DNA of 64,000 bases from Alistipes onderdonkii (GCF_025145285.1 NZ_CP102251.1:3472001-3536000), one strand, 5' to 3'; shown: positions 16,239 through 25,915, numbered from the stretch's first letter. Notes: a model not told the origin generated them from the letters alone. Program-made: numbers and translations.

Positions 16239-17414
16239 TTATAGATTGTATAGCTGTATGAGTTGTTTATAGTATGTTTCCGAGTTGTAGCGTTTTTTCG
16301 CTTCGAGGGCAATGGAGGGATAGTCGAATGGAGCGTCATACATTGCCTGAATCTTGGCGGTCATATCGTCCGTATCCCTGCTTCTGAAATGCAAACCGTT
16401 GCATCCCTCCTGAATCAATTCGGGAATGCCGCCGATCTGAGCGCCCAGTACCGGCGTGCCCAAGCATTGGGATTCGATGACCGAAAGCGGGTTGTTTTCA
16501 TAGCATTCCGACGGAATTACGCAAAAGCGGGCCTGACCGACAATTCGTTTTATTTCGTTCCACTGCTTGAATCCTGCGAATTCGACATTTGGCCCCGCGA
16601 GTTTCTTCATCTCGGCATCCAGCGGACCCTTGCCGATGATGACCAGTTTGTGGGGCAGCCGGTTGGCGGCGGCGATCAGAGTCTTTATTCCCTTTTCATG
16701 CGATATGCGGCCGATATAGCAGTAATAATCTTTTTTTAGATAGTCTGCTTCTTCACATTTTTCAACGTCGATAAAATTGCATAATGTATGCATTTTGCTT
16801 TTATCGAAACCGCCCTGTATCATTTTGTCGGCTATGAACTGACTGGGGCAGATAAACGAATCGGTGCATGCCTCAAGCCTTTCCCTGTTCCATTTCCGGG
16901 CTTCTTTATACGCCAGTATACTTGCCAGCCACGAGTTTTTCATGCATTTGTTCTCCAATACCTTATGTTTGTCCGTGAAACATGCTTCGCAGATCGTTTC
17001 TCCGTTGCGCAGGCAGTCGTACCGGGGACACAGCAGTTTCAGGTCGTGCAGCGTCCATACGACTTTGATACCTCTCCGATGGGCGAGTTCGGCGATCAGA
17101 GGGGATAATTGCGTGTGGATATTATTCAGGTGAACGACGTCCGGCTGGAAGTCATCCAGTAATGCGCTGAATTTCCGTTTTACCTCTTTCGAACCGAATG
17201 GCCGCCGGAAGGTTTCGAATATGTTCGATCCCGGCGAGAAGCGTATTTCGCTCGGAAAATATTTGCTCCACGGAGTCGGGAGGTTTTCCGGATGCTGCAT
17301 GGCGAATACCGCAGTATCGTGATTGTGGTCTTTGAGCAGCTGTTCCAGATTCAGCGTGCATACGCAGTCTCCGCCGCGGCGGTAGTAGAATTTATTGGCA
17401 AGCAGAACTTTCAT
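16239..17414 (-). CDS. Glycosyltransferase family 4
   Basis: A 391-residue GT-B enzyme. The N-terminal acceptor domain begins MKVLLANKFYYRRGGDCV and has HLNNIHTQLSP and WTLHDLKLLCPRYDC, with several cysteines (CEACF) often seen in this subgroup. The C-terminal donor domain has YIGRISHEKGIKTLI, LVIIGKGPL and NNPLSVIESQCLGTPV. It adds a sugar during repeat-unit assembly on the cytoplasmic face. The start overlaps the end of the upstream SGNH gene by 23 bases, showing tight coupling. The exact sugar cannot be given. Confidence 0.88.
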   Translation of the reverse strand: MKVLLANKFYYRRGGDCVCTLNLEQLLKDHNHDTAVFAMQHPENLPTPWSKYFPSEIRFSPGSNIFETFRRPFGSKEVKRKFSALLDDFQPDVVHLNNIHTQLSPLIAELAHRRGIKVVWTLHDLKLLCPRYDCLRNGETICEACFTDKHKVLENKCMKNSWLASILAYKEARKWNRERLEACTDSFICPSQFIADKMIQGGFDKSKMHTLCNFIDVEKCEEADYLKKDYYCYIGRISHEKGIKTLIAAANRLPHKLVIIGKGPLDAEMKKLAGPNVEFAGFKQWNEIKRIVGQARFCVIPSECYENNPLSVIESQCLGTPVLGAQIGGIPELIQEGCNGLHFRSRDTDDMTAKIQAMYDAPFDYPSIALEAKKRYNSETYYKQLIQLYNL

Positions 17415-18330
17415 AAAAGCGATCGGAGGTAAGACAGCGAGTTTTCAATTTGGATTTTATATCGGTTGCAACTATTTCCGTATAGGCTCTTGCGCCGTTG
17501 TCGTTCAGGTGCGATGAATCGACAAAATACGTTTTGTTGTTTGCAAAGCGTTTGTCGCTTAGGTAATTGTAGTAGGGAATGCTGTATTTTGCACATATGC
17601 CTTCCACGATGTCAGGCCAGTCGGCATTGCTCCCGTATTCGGGCGATATGAATACAAACAGGGCGGAATGTCTTTTTACTTCACAAATGAATTGCTCAAA
17701 ATAACGGATTTTGACAGGATCTGTTTCGTTTTTCTTTGCGGTGGATTTTGACGGCTCGTAAGTCATCGTATCGTATAAAGGCATGTAGCCGTTATCGGAA
17801 GATACGGCTCGATCCGATAAATTATCCATTAGAATGCTCAAGAATTTCGAATTGAACCGGTAGGAATTCGACATCATTTTCCAACGTTCGGACGGATTTA
17901 TGTCCCAGAATAATGAATCGACTCCCGGATATTGATAATACGGCCGCAAGGGAGCCAAGTATTTGCAATTGTCGTTTGTAAACAGATCGAATGTAGGCTG
18001 GATGTCCAGTATGACGATTTTGGGATAGTACCGGGCCGTAATCGTTTTTAGCTTTCCATACCCGTATATGATGCCGTTGCCGTCCAATCCGCAGTTATAG
18101 CAACTCATGTCCAATGAATCGGACAATATCGAAGGGACGTAGTGATGAGCGGCCCGCGACGAGCCGAAAATCAGGATGTTTGCATCGACTTCGTCGGATA
18201 TGAAATTATCCCGTTTTGTATATCCGCCGGTTGCATGGACTGTCAGATAACCGAAGATTTTGCCCAAACCGAAGTCAAGCAGACCGCATAACGTAAGAAA
18301 TATGGCCGATTTGATCAGAAAATTCCGCAT
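17392..18330 (-). CDS. SGNH/GDSL-like acyltransferase partner, membrane-anchored
   Basis: A 312-residue protein with an N-terminal hydrophobic anchor (about residues 5-30) and an exported SGNH-hydrolase-like domain. The nucleophile block is IFGSSRAAHHY (near residue 55). The Asp/His block near the C-terminus is DSSHLNDNGARAY. Proteins of this kind (DltD, AlgJ/AlgX-like) take the acyl group moved across the membrane by an MBOAT partner and transfer it to a polymer. The MBOAT gene is immediately upstream with a 3-base gap, so the pair most likely O-acylates the polysaccharide. Substrate and acyl group are inference. Confidence 0.75.
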   Translation of the reverse strand: MRNFLIKSAIFLTLCGLLDFGLGKIFGYLTVHATGGYTKRDNFISDEVDANILIFGSSRAAHHYVPSILSDSLDMSCYNCGLDGNGIIYGYGKLKTITARYYPKIVILDIQPTFDLFTNDNCKYLAPLRPYYQYPGVDSLFWDINPSERWKMMSNSYRFNSKFLSILMDNLSDRAVSSDNGYMPLYDTMTYEPSKSTAKKNETDPVKIRYFEQFICEVKRHSALFVFISPEYGSNADWPDIVEGICAKYSIPYYNYLSDKRFANNKTYFVDSSHLNDNGARAYTEIVATDIKSKLKTRCLTSDRFYESSACQ

Positions 18331-18333
18331 GCG

Positions 18334-19734
18334 TTAGAAGTTTACATAAATGAATTGTCCGGAATCCAATACGCCCGTCAGAAGGATTAGAAACATTAGA
18401 AACAGATAGGAACTCCACCTGATTGCTATGTTTCTGTTTTCGAAGAAGAGAAACCGGCGTGGGAAGAATTCGTCGCGCATGTCTTTAAAGAACAATATGC
18501 AGACGGCGACGAGCATGTAGATCATATTGCTGCTGTTTGATAAAAACAGGGTAGTTCCGAAATCCGTGAATATTTTGCCGATGACCTTGCATGCGTCCGT
18601 TATCGAGGGCATCCGGAAAAATATCCATGCGAAGTTGACGATAAGGAATGTGATGATAATACGAAGCCGGCGATTCCCCCCCCCTTCATACTTCTGAAGA
18701 CGCAATGCCTTTTCGGCTATTTGCGCGACTCCGTGAATAATTCCCCATATGATGAATGTCCAATTCGCGCCGTGCCAGATTCCGGAGACTAGAAAAGTCG
18801 CGAAAATATTCCAATAGGTGCGTAATTTGCTGCATCTGCTGCCGCCCAGCGGAATGTATACGTAATCACGGAGCCAGATGGACAGCGAAATGTGCCATCG
18901 GTGCCAGAAGTCGGTTATGCTGGTTGCGAAATAGGGGCGGTTGAAGTTATTGATCAGATCGAATCCCAAGACTTTGGCGACTCCGATAGCCATTAACGAA
19001 TAACCTGCAAAGTCTCCGTATATTTGCAGCGAATAACACAAACTGGCGACGAACAGGGAGAACCCCGTCTGGTAGGTGTAATTGTCATAAATGCTGTCTA
19101 CGTACAGACCTAATCGGTCTGCTAACACGACTTTTAGAAACAAGCCCCATAACAACAGTTGCAACCCCTGTGTCGCTTTGTCGGCATCGAAAGTTTTGAG
19201 ACTTTTGATTTGCGGCAGCAGATCCTTCGCCTTGCTGATAGGACCCGAAGCTATTTGCGGAAAAAATGAAATGAACAGTGCATAGTCCCGGAGGTTGCGT
19301 TCGCAGTCGATCCGTCTGTAATATACGTCCGCCAGATATCCGTATGCCTGAAATGAAAAGAAGGATATGCCGATGGGAACGGCCCAATGCATTGTATTTA
19401 TTTCGATGCGCAGGTGGAGGGGCGTCAATATATCGTATACGATATTATTTATAAAATTGTAGTATTTGAAGAAAAGCAGCGGCAGCAAGGTCAAAATTCC
19501 TGCGACGGTCATTTTTAGCTTGTTCTTGGGGCTGTTGCGGGATATATAACGAGCGCCGGTATAGGTCGTCAGAGTTACCCACAAGAGGATCAATGCGTAT
19601 ACGGGCACCCAGTTCATATAGACTGCATAACTTATCAGTAATAGAAGCCAGCTGCGCCATTTTATCGGACAGAGATAATATGCGGCGAAGATTATCGGAA
19701 ATGCAAGTAGAAATACAAATGAATTGAACAGCAT
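18334..19734 (-). CDS. MBOAT-family membrane O-acyltransferase (AlgI/DltB-like)
   Basis: A 466-residue polytopic membrane protein with about ten hydrophobic segments. MBOAT marks are FWHRWHISLSIWLRDYVYIPLGG in the middle and the catalytic-histidine region GIWHGANWTFIIWG. It moves an acyl group, usually acetyl, from the cytoplasm across the membrane. The SGNH protein encoded 3 bases downstream is its natural partner. A run of nine C on the plus strand (18676-18684) lies inside the coding region as GGG codons (KYEGGGNRR) and is currently in frame. Slippage there would truncate the C-terminal part after the catalytic region. Confidence 0.88.
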   Translation of the reverse strand: MLFNSFVFLLAFPIIFAAYYLCPIKWRSWLLLLISYAVYMNWVPVYALILLWVTLTTYTGARYISRNSPKNKLKMTVAGILTLLPLLFFKYYNFINNIVYDILTPLHLRIEINTMHWAVPIGISFFSFQAYGYLADVYYRRIDCERNLRDYALFISFFPQIASGPISKAKDLLPQIKSLKTFDADKATQGLQLLLWGLFLKVVLADRLGLYVDSIYDNYTYQTGFSLFVASLCYSLQIYGDFAGYSLMAIGVAKVLGFDLINNFNRPYFATSITDFWHRWHISLSIWLRDYVYIPLGGSRCSKLRTYWNIFATFLVSGIWHGANWTFIIWGIIHGVAQIAEKALRLQKYEGGGNRRLRIIITFLIVNFAWIFFRMPSITDACKVIGKIFTDFGTTLFLSNSSNMIYMLVAVCILFFKDMRDEFFPRRFLFFENRNIAIRWSSYLFLMFLILLTGVLDSGQFIYVNF

Positions 19735-19784
19735 ACTGAGGCTCTCTAGTTAGGCGTTGCGTCTGATATGTCGGAAATGGTATT

Positions 19785-20894
19785 TTACTGTTTTTGAATT
19801 GATTTTTTATAGATGTCCGTCAATAATTGTGCAGAATGGACGTTTGTCAGGTTGTCCCGGTAGCCGATGCAGTTTTTGACATAAAAGGAATTGTTGTCGA
19901 TGATTTCCATCAAATCATTTTCGTTCCAGTTATTTTTTACTATACCTAATCGGTGCCGGTTTATAATATGGGAATTCGTAGGAATCGAGTTTGTAATCAC
20001 CGGAGTCCCGCAGACCAGCGTTTCGGGAATGGAAACCATGTTGTTGTCTTGGAGCGTGTCGATTAGCAGTGCTTTTGCATGAGCGGTGTATTCACGCATC
20101 GTGGAGTGTGGGAGGAAACCTGTGAATATTATCTTGTTTTGCAAATTTAGGCCGGCTGTCTGCATTTTGAGTTTTTCCTCCATAGGCCCTTGGCCTATGA
20201 TATATAGAGCGAAATCTTTGTATCGTTCTGTTTTCAGCAGTTCGGCGAACTTGGTAATGATGGACGCTATGTTTTTTCTCTCGAGCAGCTGGGAAATGAC
20301 GATGAAAAAATCACTTTTTTCTGCCGACATTTTGAATTTTTCGCTGTTGACTCCATGTTCGACACATTCGGGTGTCGTTTTTTTGTGATATCTTTTTATA
20401 AAATCATAAGCAGCTTCGGAACGGGGGACTACAAGCATTTTTCGCATGAATAGCGGCGCTATGAAATTGTACCATATCTTCGACGGCAACTTATGCAGTT
20501 TTCTAGGATGTAAGGCCAATTCATGCCATATTATGGTTTTTCGGGGGCATAGACAGGCCGTGAATAAACTTTGGAACGAAAATAATTCGCTTGAAATTAT
20601 CAGGTCATAGCGCGTGTTTTCCCGTTTGAGGTATTTCCATAGATTTGATGATAATGGCAACATAGCCGGCGGGAAAATTCGTTTAAAGTCCGATTTGAAA
20701 AAAAGAATTTCGAAATCATACGCTTCTTTTTCTGCAGGAGCATACTCCTCGGCGGCGGCTAATGTTACATCGTGCCCCAGTTGTTTGAATCCGAGACACA
20801 TGTTGTAAATCATCGTGTCTTTTATCGATTTGACTTTGGGAATTACATTATTGTCCGCCGTAAAAAGGATCGGATTCAATATCAATACCTTCAT
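19785..20894 (-). CDS. Glycosyltransferase family 4
   Basis: A 369-residue GT-B enzyme. The N-terminal domain starts MKVLILNPILFTADNN and includes MCLGFKQLGHDVTLAAA. The C-terminal domain carries FFIVISQLLERKNI, LYIIGQGPMEEKL and the donor-site stretch IPETLVCGTPVITN. It should transfer one sugar to the growing lipid-linked repeat unit on the cytoplasmic face. It lies 4 bases after another GT4 gene and 50 bases before the MBOAT gene. The low GC content compared with flanking core genes fits a laterally exchanged polysaccharide cassette. Donor and acceptor unknown. Confidence 0.85.
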   Translation of the reverse strand: MKVLILNPILFTADNNVIPKVKSIKDTMIYNMCLGFKQLGHDVTLAAAEEYAPAEKEAYDFEILFFKSDFKRIFPPAMLPLSSNLWKYLKRENTRYDLIISSELFSFQSLFTACLCPRKTIIWHELALHPRKLHKLPSKIWYNFIAPLFMRKMLVVPRSEAAYDFIKRYHKKTTPECVEHGVNSEKFKMSAEKSDFFIVISQLLERKNIASIITKFAELLKTERYKDFALYIIGQGPMEEKLKMQTAGLNLQNKIIFTGFLPHSTMREYTAHAKALLIDTLQDNNMVSIPETLVCGTPVITNSIPTNSHIINRHRLGIVKNNWNENDLMEIIDNNSFYVKNCIGYRDNLTNVHSAQLLTDIYKKSIQKQ

Positions 20895-20898
20895 AGCA

Positions 20899-22008
20899 TC
20901 ACATCTGTTTGTCCGCCGGGGCTGAGTACAAATTTATATAGTCCTGTTCCAATATATTCTCCGAATAGAATTCCGCATACAGATTCGCATTTGTGCTGGC
21001 GTTGCCGGAATCCAATGCCTGTTGCAGCTTGTCGGCCAGATCTTCGACATCTCCGGTTCTGAAGAACAGCGAGTCCCGGTTGGCGTATTCTTTGAAAAAA
21101 GGCACATCCGACATCACGACTTTCTTCCTGAAATAGAACGCAAGGGAAAGCACGCCCGACATGGTGGCCGAACGATACGGATAAACTATGATTGCGGCTT
21201 TGGTGAACAGATCTCTGATTTCGGCATCTTCGATGAACCGGTTCAGTCTGATAATGTTTTTATTGTCGGTTACGTACTGCCTGCCTTTTCCTGCTATTAC
21301 CAGCTTGTGTTTGTCGTGGAAAACTTTTTGATCGTATGCCTCCATCAGCAGATCGACACCTTTGTAGTGATCGACAGTACCGAAAAACAGAATGTAACCG
21401 GATGTGTTTTTCAGCTCCTCTATTTGTTTTCTTCCATTTTTTATCGCTTGGGTTACTAACGAGGGGAAATGATTGAATACAACGTGTTTATTCGGGTAGC
21501 TTTTTTTTAAAGTTTCGTACTGATGTTGCGATGATGTCGTTAGATTCGGAATGATTTTCAGGTAGGTATGTGTACACCATACGACGTATTTGTGCAAGAG
21601 CCTGCCTAGAAAAGTCATTGTATCCGATTCGTGCTGATTCAGGTCATGAACCGTATAGTACAACCGCTCTTTAGGGCGTTGGCATAGAATATAAAAAAAC
21701 AGACTGAAGTCTCCTGTTAGTAGATGAATTGCATCTATTTTGTGTGTTTTCGCAGTTCTTTTTATCGTGTGTATGATTCTTGCCGGATATATTTTGTATA
21801 TTAACTTGAGAAGTTTGGAGCGGGGATATTCTATATATTCGATATGCTCGACTCCCTTCAGGTAGTTGCGGTAAGATCGTTTTCCGGAATTGACAACCAC
21901 TGCGTATATCTCGAATTCATTGCTTTTCGATAATGCATTTATGACAGAGGATGTGTATGGAATCATCCCCGGTGCAGACTCTGTGGCGATAAATAGGATT
22001 CGCTTCAT
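20899..22008 (-). CDS. Glycosyltransferase family 4
   Basis: A 369-residue GT-B glycosyltransferase. The N-terminus (MKRILFIATESAPGMIPYTSSVINAL) is the first beta-alpha unit, and YYTVHDLNQHESDTM lies in the acceptor domain. The donor domain shows GYILFFGTVDHYKGVDLL, LVIAGKGRQYV and IVYPYRSATMSGVLSLAF. The last stretch replaces the classic EX7E with a less canonical segment, as in some WecA-distant families. It lies between the DUF6625 gene (25 bases upstream) and another GT4 gene (4 bases downstream). Precise specificity cannot be predicted. Confidence 0.83.
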   Translation of the reverse strand: MKRILFIATESAPGMIPYTSSVINALSKSNEFEIYAVVVNSGKRSYRNYLKGVEHIEYIEYPRSKLLKLIYKIYPARIIHTIKRTAKTHKIDAIHLLTGDFSLFFYILCQRPKERLYYTVHDLNQHESDTMTFLGRLLHKYVVWCTHTYLKIIPNLTTSSQHQYETLKKSYPNKHVVFNHFPSLVTQAIKNGRKQIEELKNTSGYILFFGTVDHYKGVDLLMEAYDQKVFHDKHKLVIAGKGRQYVTDNKNIIRLNRFIEDAEIRDLFTKAAIIVYPYRSATMSGVLSLAFYFRKKVVMSDVPFFKEYANRDSLFFRTGDVEDLADKLQQALDSGNASTNANLYAEFYSENILEQDYINLYSAPADKQM

Positions 22009-22033
22009 TTGATGGATGTGCGCTTCCGTGCTG

Positions 22034-23014
22034 TTATTCGTTGCTGTGACGTTTATAATTCAAAAAGGTGCGGAAATTGTTCCGGATTCGCTGCCATGTT
22101 ATTTTGTGTCGATTTGCCCATATGCTGTTTGCTAAGAAGGCGATGCTGTTGCGGGTGCCGTATTTTTTCAAACTTTCCGCACTTACTCCGATCGGCTTGT
22201 CTGTCATGACATCGGGATACATGTAATATGTCGTGTTTGCGGACAAACGGTCGGCGACGTATTTCATGGGACGGCAGAAAAAATGGATATACAGAAATTC
22301 ATCGCGGTGAATTCCGTCTTTTTGCAGATAGTTTCTATATAACCTGCCGTTTTCCCATGTGAATATTTGATATTTGTTTTTATCCTTTTCCGAAGCGGGG
22401 AAATGGCCTAGAACGAATCCCGGTTCATATTTTTCCAGATCTGCGAAGACTACTTCGTCGAAATACGGAATGTTCAGATACCGGTAAATCGCATCCATCC
22501 CGTTTTCATCGAAGCTATAGCTGCTTCTGCCGCTGAATACGTCTTTGTAATTGATTTCTCCGGGGACGATCCGCTTGTAACGGGCGTTTACTTCCGGCGT
22601 GTTCTTATACAGTGTGGAATGCCCCAAAAAGCCGAGCCGCTCATATTTATTCAGGTTGTTTTCCGAATAAAATGTCCGTATATTTCCCCACATCAGATCA
22701 ATGTCGCAATGTCCCCAGAAATCATATCCGGAAAGTTCTTCTGCGAAGATTTCTCCATATGCCGGCTTGAAAAGCGATAATCGCCACGGCCTGTCAATCA
22801 CGGTTTCAAAATCGAACCAAGCCTTTATCCGTTGTTTGACCTCTTCGTAGTTACAGTATTTGACGTGTACGTTCGTTGGAAATTCATAAGGCGTTCTGTC
22901 GTCGGTCAGTATTTTCCAATCTATAGTCGGATTTTGTGCACAGCCTAATAGATAAAGTGCAAAATTTTTCGGTAATTTCCCGAAATAGGGGATTATATAG
23001 CAAATTGTTTTCAT
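22034..23014 (-). CDS. DUF6625 protein, probable GT-A type glycosyltransferase
   Basis: A 326-residue soluble protein of the DUF6625 type, common in polysaccharide loci. It opens with a beta strand (MKTICYIIPYFGKLPKNF) and carries GHCDIDLMWG, whose Asp residues could form a DxD metal-binding site as in GT-A enzymes. It probably transfers a sugar during repeat-unit assembly, but the family's activity is not established to my knowledge. Its start overlaps the end of the acetyltransferase gene by four bases, an ATGA-type coupling. Confidence 0.7.
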   Translation of the reverse strand: MKTICYIIPYFGKLPKNFALYLLGCAQNPTIDWKILTDDRTPYEFPTNVHVKYCNYEEVKQRIKAWFDFETVIDRPWRLSLFKPAYGEIFAEELSGYDFWGHCDIDLMWGNIRTFYSENNLNKYERLGFLGHSTLYKNTPEVNARYKRIVPGEINYKDVFSGRSSYSFDENGMDAIYRYLNIPYFDEVVFADLEKYEPGFVLGHFPASEKDKNKYQIFTWENGRLYRNYLQKDGIHRDEFLYIHFFCRPMKYVADRLSANTTYYMYPDVMTDKPIGVSAESLKKYGTRNSIAFLANSIWANRHKITWQRIRNNFRTFLNYKRHSNE

Positions 23015-23577
23015 TGTTTGTCGATATCGAACTGAACGGGTTTTATTTTCAAAAGAGCAGCAACGGAATAATCCGTAGTTTTGCCTCTGAAATTGCTGCT
23101 GAACGATTCCGCTTTTTTCATGGATTCTTCGAATGTGCCTATGATCTTAGCCGGGACGCCTCCCACTACACTGCCGGCGGGTACGTCCTTTGTAACGACG
23201 GAGCCGGCCGCGACGATCGAATTTTCACCGATGGTCACACCGTACATGATGGTACTTCCCCCCCCCACGAAAACATTACTATGGATTTCTATTTTGCCGT
23301 ATTGACAATAAAAGCGATTGGAGCCGGTGGCTCTGTTGAATACGCTGCATGTCATGCTGTGGGTGATTAGTCTGCAGCCGGCGGCGATGCGTACGTTATC
23401 GTGCAGGCAGACAAGAAACGGTTCCGCCGGAAGAATATTCGTTTTGAAGCTGCAGTTTTCTCCGATATGATGGAATATGCGGTGCTTTTTCAGCCATTGT
23501 GCTTTTTTCTCTCCGTCAGCTATTAACAACACGGCGAGTTTGACCCAATACCTTTTGAGTGTGTCCGATGTTATCAT
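23011..23577 (-). CDS. Left-handed beta-helix acetyltransferase
   Basis: A 188-residue hexapeptide-repeat enzyme. Repeats run from about residue 36 (HIGENCSF) through VRIAAGCRLITHS, VFVGGGSTIMYGVTIGENSIVAAGSVVTKDVPAGSVVGGVPAKIIG. The last part is the standard acetyl-CoA-binding end of serine/maltose acetyltransferase-like proteins. It should O-acetylate a sugar of the repeat unit. A run of nine C (plus strand 23258-23266) encodes the VGGGS segment and is in frame here. The start overlaps the polymerase gene end by 62 bases; no better start exists downstream. Confidence 0.83.
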   Translation of the reverse strand: MITSDTLKRYWVKLAVLLIADGEKKAQWLKKHRIFHHIGENCSFKTNILPAEPFLVCLHDNVRIAAGCRLITHSMTCSVFNRATGSNRFYCQYGKIEIHSNVFVGGGSTIMYGVTIGENSIVAAGSVVTKDVPAGSVVGGVPAKIIGTFEESMKKAESFSSNFRGKTTDYSVAALLKIKPVQFDIDKQ

Positions 23578-24727
23578 GTTTAGAGTGTCTATGGTATAGT
23601 TCGTACAGATAAAATAACAACCCGTGGAAAAAGAAGGAACCGACTCTGTAGAATTCTATGGTAGTGAAACTTGACAGCAGCAGAAAAATATAGAAGAATT
23701 TCAAAAAGAGAATTTTGTCGTCGCATTTTCTTCTGATGATTCGAAAGACGGGGAAGAGAAGGGCCAATACGGCTGGAATTCCGATCATCCAGCTCAGTCC
23801 GACGATACCCCAGTCCTGCCAGCCGTTATAAGGACCTAATGTAAGATCGACAGTATAGAACGGCTGACCGTATTTCGTTCTGGGATTGGGGATTCCGCTT
23901 CCCAATATATATTCGACGGGGGATTTGAAATGCTCTTTTGTAAAATAGTTGAATTGGATGACCCGTATATAATCTTCGTTGGCAAATGTGTCACCAGCTT
24001 CCTGCCGTTTCATCATGTTGTTTATGGAGTTCTGAACGACCGAAGTTTGGTAGAGAACACCTATGACAATAAGGAACAGAAGCATATATTTTATACTCGC
24101 GATTTTCTTTACCGAGTAGGTAAACAGGCCCAATGCCAATAATATGGCAGCTATCTGGGTCCTGAATCCTGCTATAAAAAGGACGAAGAACGCAGGCAGT
24201 ATGTATAGCAGGTATTTGGTCTTGCCTGAAAATAAATATTTCCCGTAAAAATAGAATAGACAGATATAGGCGATCAGTTGTCCGTACATGGTAAATCGTC
24301 CGATATCCATATAGTCCGTTGCCAGATTGAATATTTCATCGGGAGATATCAGTTGGATTGTAAAACAACATAAGAAAATAACGTAGGCGATCACCATTGC
24401 CTTTTCTATGTCTTTTATAGAGTATTTGCCGGATAGGAAAACAAAATAAGACAGAATTGTGAAAAATTGCAGGCAGGCAATCGAGCTGAATGTTTTGAAT
24501 AGGCTTTGCTGCTCGTAATATAAGCTTGAGAATCCGCTGATTATGAAAAAGATGAAGTATGCGATCAGGTGTTTCTTAAACATTCCGGATTGTCTTTCCA
24601 GAATGGTTTTCATCATATAGAACAGCGCCAGAATCACCGGAAGCAAAACAAACTGAGGAGTGAGTAATCCCCAGCAGCATGAAAAAAGCAATATCCAGAT
24701 TATAAGTTTGTTGACATTCGAAATCAT
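23516..24727 (-). CDS. Wzy-like O-antigen/capsule polymerase
   Basis: A 403-residue membrane protein with about ten to twelve hydrophobic segments and no soluble enzyme domain. The large loop (about residues 225-305, with NYFTKEHFKSPVEYILGSGIPNPR) fits the periplasmic loop of O-antigen polymerases, and the length is typical. It joins repeat units in the periplasm after export by the flippase. The start at 24727 overlaps the preceding stop (24724) by four bases, which favours it over the longer frame from 24766. The tail overlaps the acetyltransferase gene by 62 bases. Wzy sequences vary widely, so the call rests on topology and context. Confidence 0.75.
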   Translation of the reverse strand: MISNVNKLIIWILLFSCCWGLLTPQFVLLPVILALFYMMKTILERQSGMFKKHLIAYFIFFIISGFSSLYYEQQSLFKTFSSIACLQFFTILSYFVFLSGKYSIKDIEKAMVIAYVIFLCCFTIQLISPDEIFNLATDYMDIGRFTMYGQLIAYICLFYFYGKYLFSGKTKYLLYILPAFFVLFIAGFRTQIAAILLALGLFTYSVKKIASIKYMLLFLIVIGVLYQTSVVQNSINNMMKRQEAGDTFANEDYIRVIQFNYFTKEHFKSPVEYILGSGIPNPRTKYGQPFYTVDLTLGPYNGWQDWGIVGLSWMIGIPAVLALLFPVFRIIRRKCDDKILFLKFFYIFLLLSSFTTIEFYRVGSFFFHGLLFYLYELYHRHSKHDNIGHTQKVLGQTRRVVNS

Positions 24728-25905
24728 CGGCGGTTTGCACTTAGGTCGTTGAACAGTTCTTCCCAATTGTTGACAATCTCTTCTACGCAGAACCTGCGGC
24801 AGGAGTGCAGGCCGTTCATTGCCAGTTTTTCCCGAAGGGAGGTGTCTGTCATCAGCTCTTTTATTTTGTTTACATAACCCGTAAGGTCTTCATTGGAAAC
24901 GATGATGCCGTTGTATCCGGTTTCGACGATGTCGTGCAGCGACAGGTAGGAATCCATTACAACCGGAACAACACCGCATTGTTGTGCTTCGACCAATGTC
25001 ATAGGAAACCCTTCGAAGGCGGAGGTCATCATGAAAATGGCGGCCTGCTTGTAATAGGGCTGCGGATTTCGGAAGCCTTCGAACGAAATTCTCTTTAATC
25101 CTAATGTCTGCGCCAGTTGTTTATACATGGCCAAATCCGGTCCTTCACCGACAATTCGGAAATTCCACTCGTCCAAGCGGGGATCGTTTTCGATGGCGCT
25201 CCATATTTTGATCGCCCGCGTTATGCGTTTCTGGATTTCCACCATCCGGCCTACGAGAAGAACGGTCTTCTCTTTCGACTGCAAATCTTCCGGCCGTATT
25301 TCGTTCGGGTAAACCAGCGGATTGGGGATGGCACCCAATTGTCGATTCGTATTTTTATGGTTGGCAAATTGCTCGTACTGATGTTGAAAGGCCGGAGACA
25401 GGAAAATATATTTATCCGTATGCGGAAGGAATCTTGTCACCTGCCTGCAACTATGTCTCTTTTTCCAGAATTTATACAGCGAAGTGCATCTTTTTTTCAG
25501 AAATCCGTTTATCCCCGTTCCCTCGATCATTGGGGTATAAAGCGCCTGATGGAGACATGTGACGATCTTTGTCTTATACCGTCCCCTTATTCCACGGATA
25601 TATTCGACCGGCCACCATTGATTGATAAGATAATGGATGTCGTTTTCCTGAATATATTCTTTCAGATAGCTGGTTACTTTGTCGGCATCGGGAAAGCGAG
25701 TCGTAAACTCGTCGCAGCGGATATCGGGTATTTGAACGGCCTTTACGGCGGGATCGATGAAAGGCAAGTCGGGGCGTGTGTTATTTTTGAAATAGAGAAC
25801 AGATACATTCCACCCTCGTTTTATCATTTCGTTGGCAAGGCAGATCGTTACGGTTTCTCCGCCGCCGTATACGGGCCACAAACGTAGCAGGAAGGTTATA
25901 TTCAT
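24724..25905 (-). CDS. Glycosyltransferase family 4
   Basis: A 393-residue GT-B enzyme. The acceptor domain begins MNITFLLRLWPVYGGGETVTI with the typical glycine loop. The donor domain has VLLVGRMVEIQKRITRAI, FRIVGEGPDLAMY and SAFEGFPMTLVEAQQCGVVPV, matching the EX7E region. It should add one sugar to the repeat unit. The start at 25905 lies 10 bases after the pyruvyl transferase stop; the longer frame from 25992 would overlap that gene and adds no conserved sequence. The end overlaps the polymerase start. Confidence 0.88.
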   Translation of the reverse strand: MNITFLLRLWPVYGGGETVTICLANEMIKRGWNVSVLYFKNNTRPDLPFIDPAVKAVQIPDIRCDEFTTRFPDADKVTSYLKEYIQENDIHYLINQWWPVEYIRGIRGRYKTKIVTCLHQALYTPMIEGTGINGFLKKRCTSLYKFWKKRHSCRQVTRFLPHTDKYIFLSPAFQHQYEQFANHKNTNRQLGAIPNPLVYPNEIRPEDLQSKEKTVLLVGRMVEIQKRITRAIKIWSAIENDPRLDEWNFRIVGEGPDLAMYKQLAQTLGLKRISFEGFRNPQPYYKQAAIFMMTSAFEGFPMTLVEAQQCGVVPVVMDSYLSLHDIVETGYNGIIVSNEDLTGYVNKIKELMTDTSLREKLAMNGLHSCRRFCVEEIVNNWEELFNDLSANRR

Positions 25906-25915
25906 CAGTCGGATT

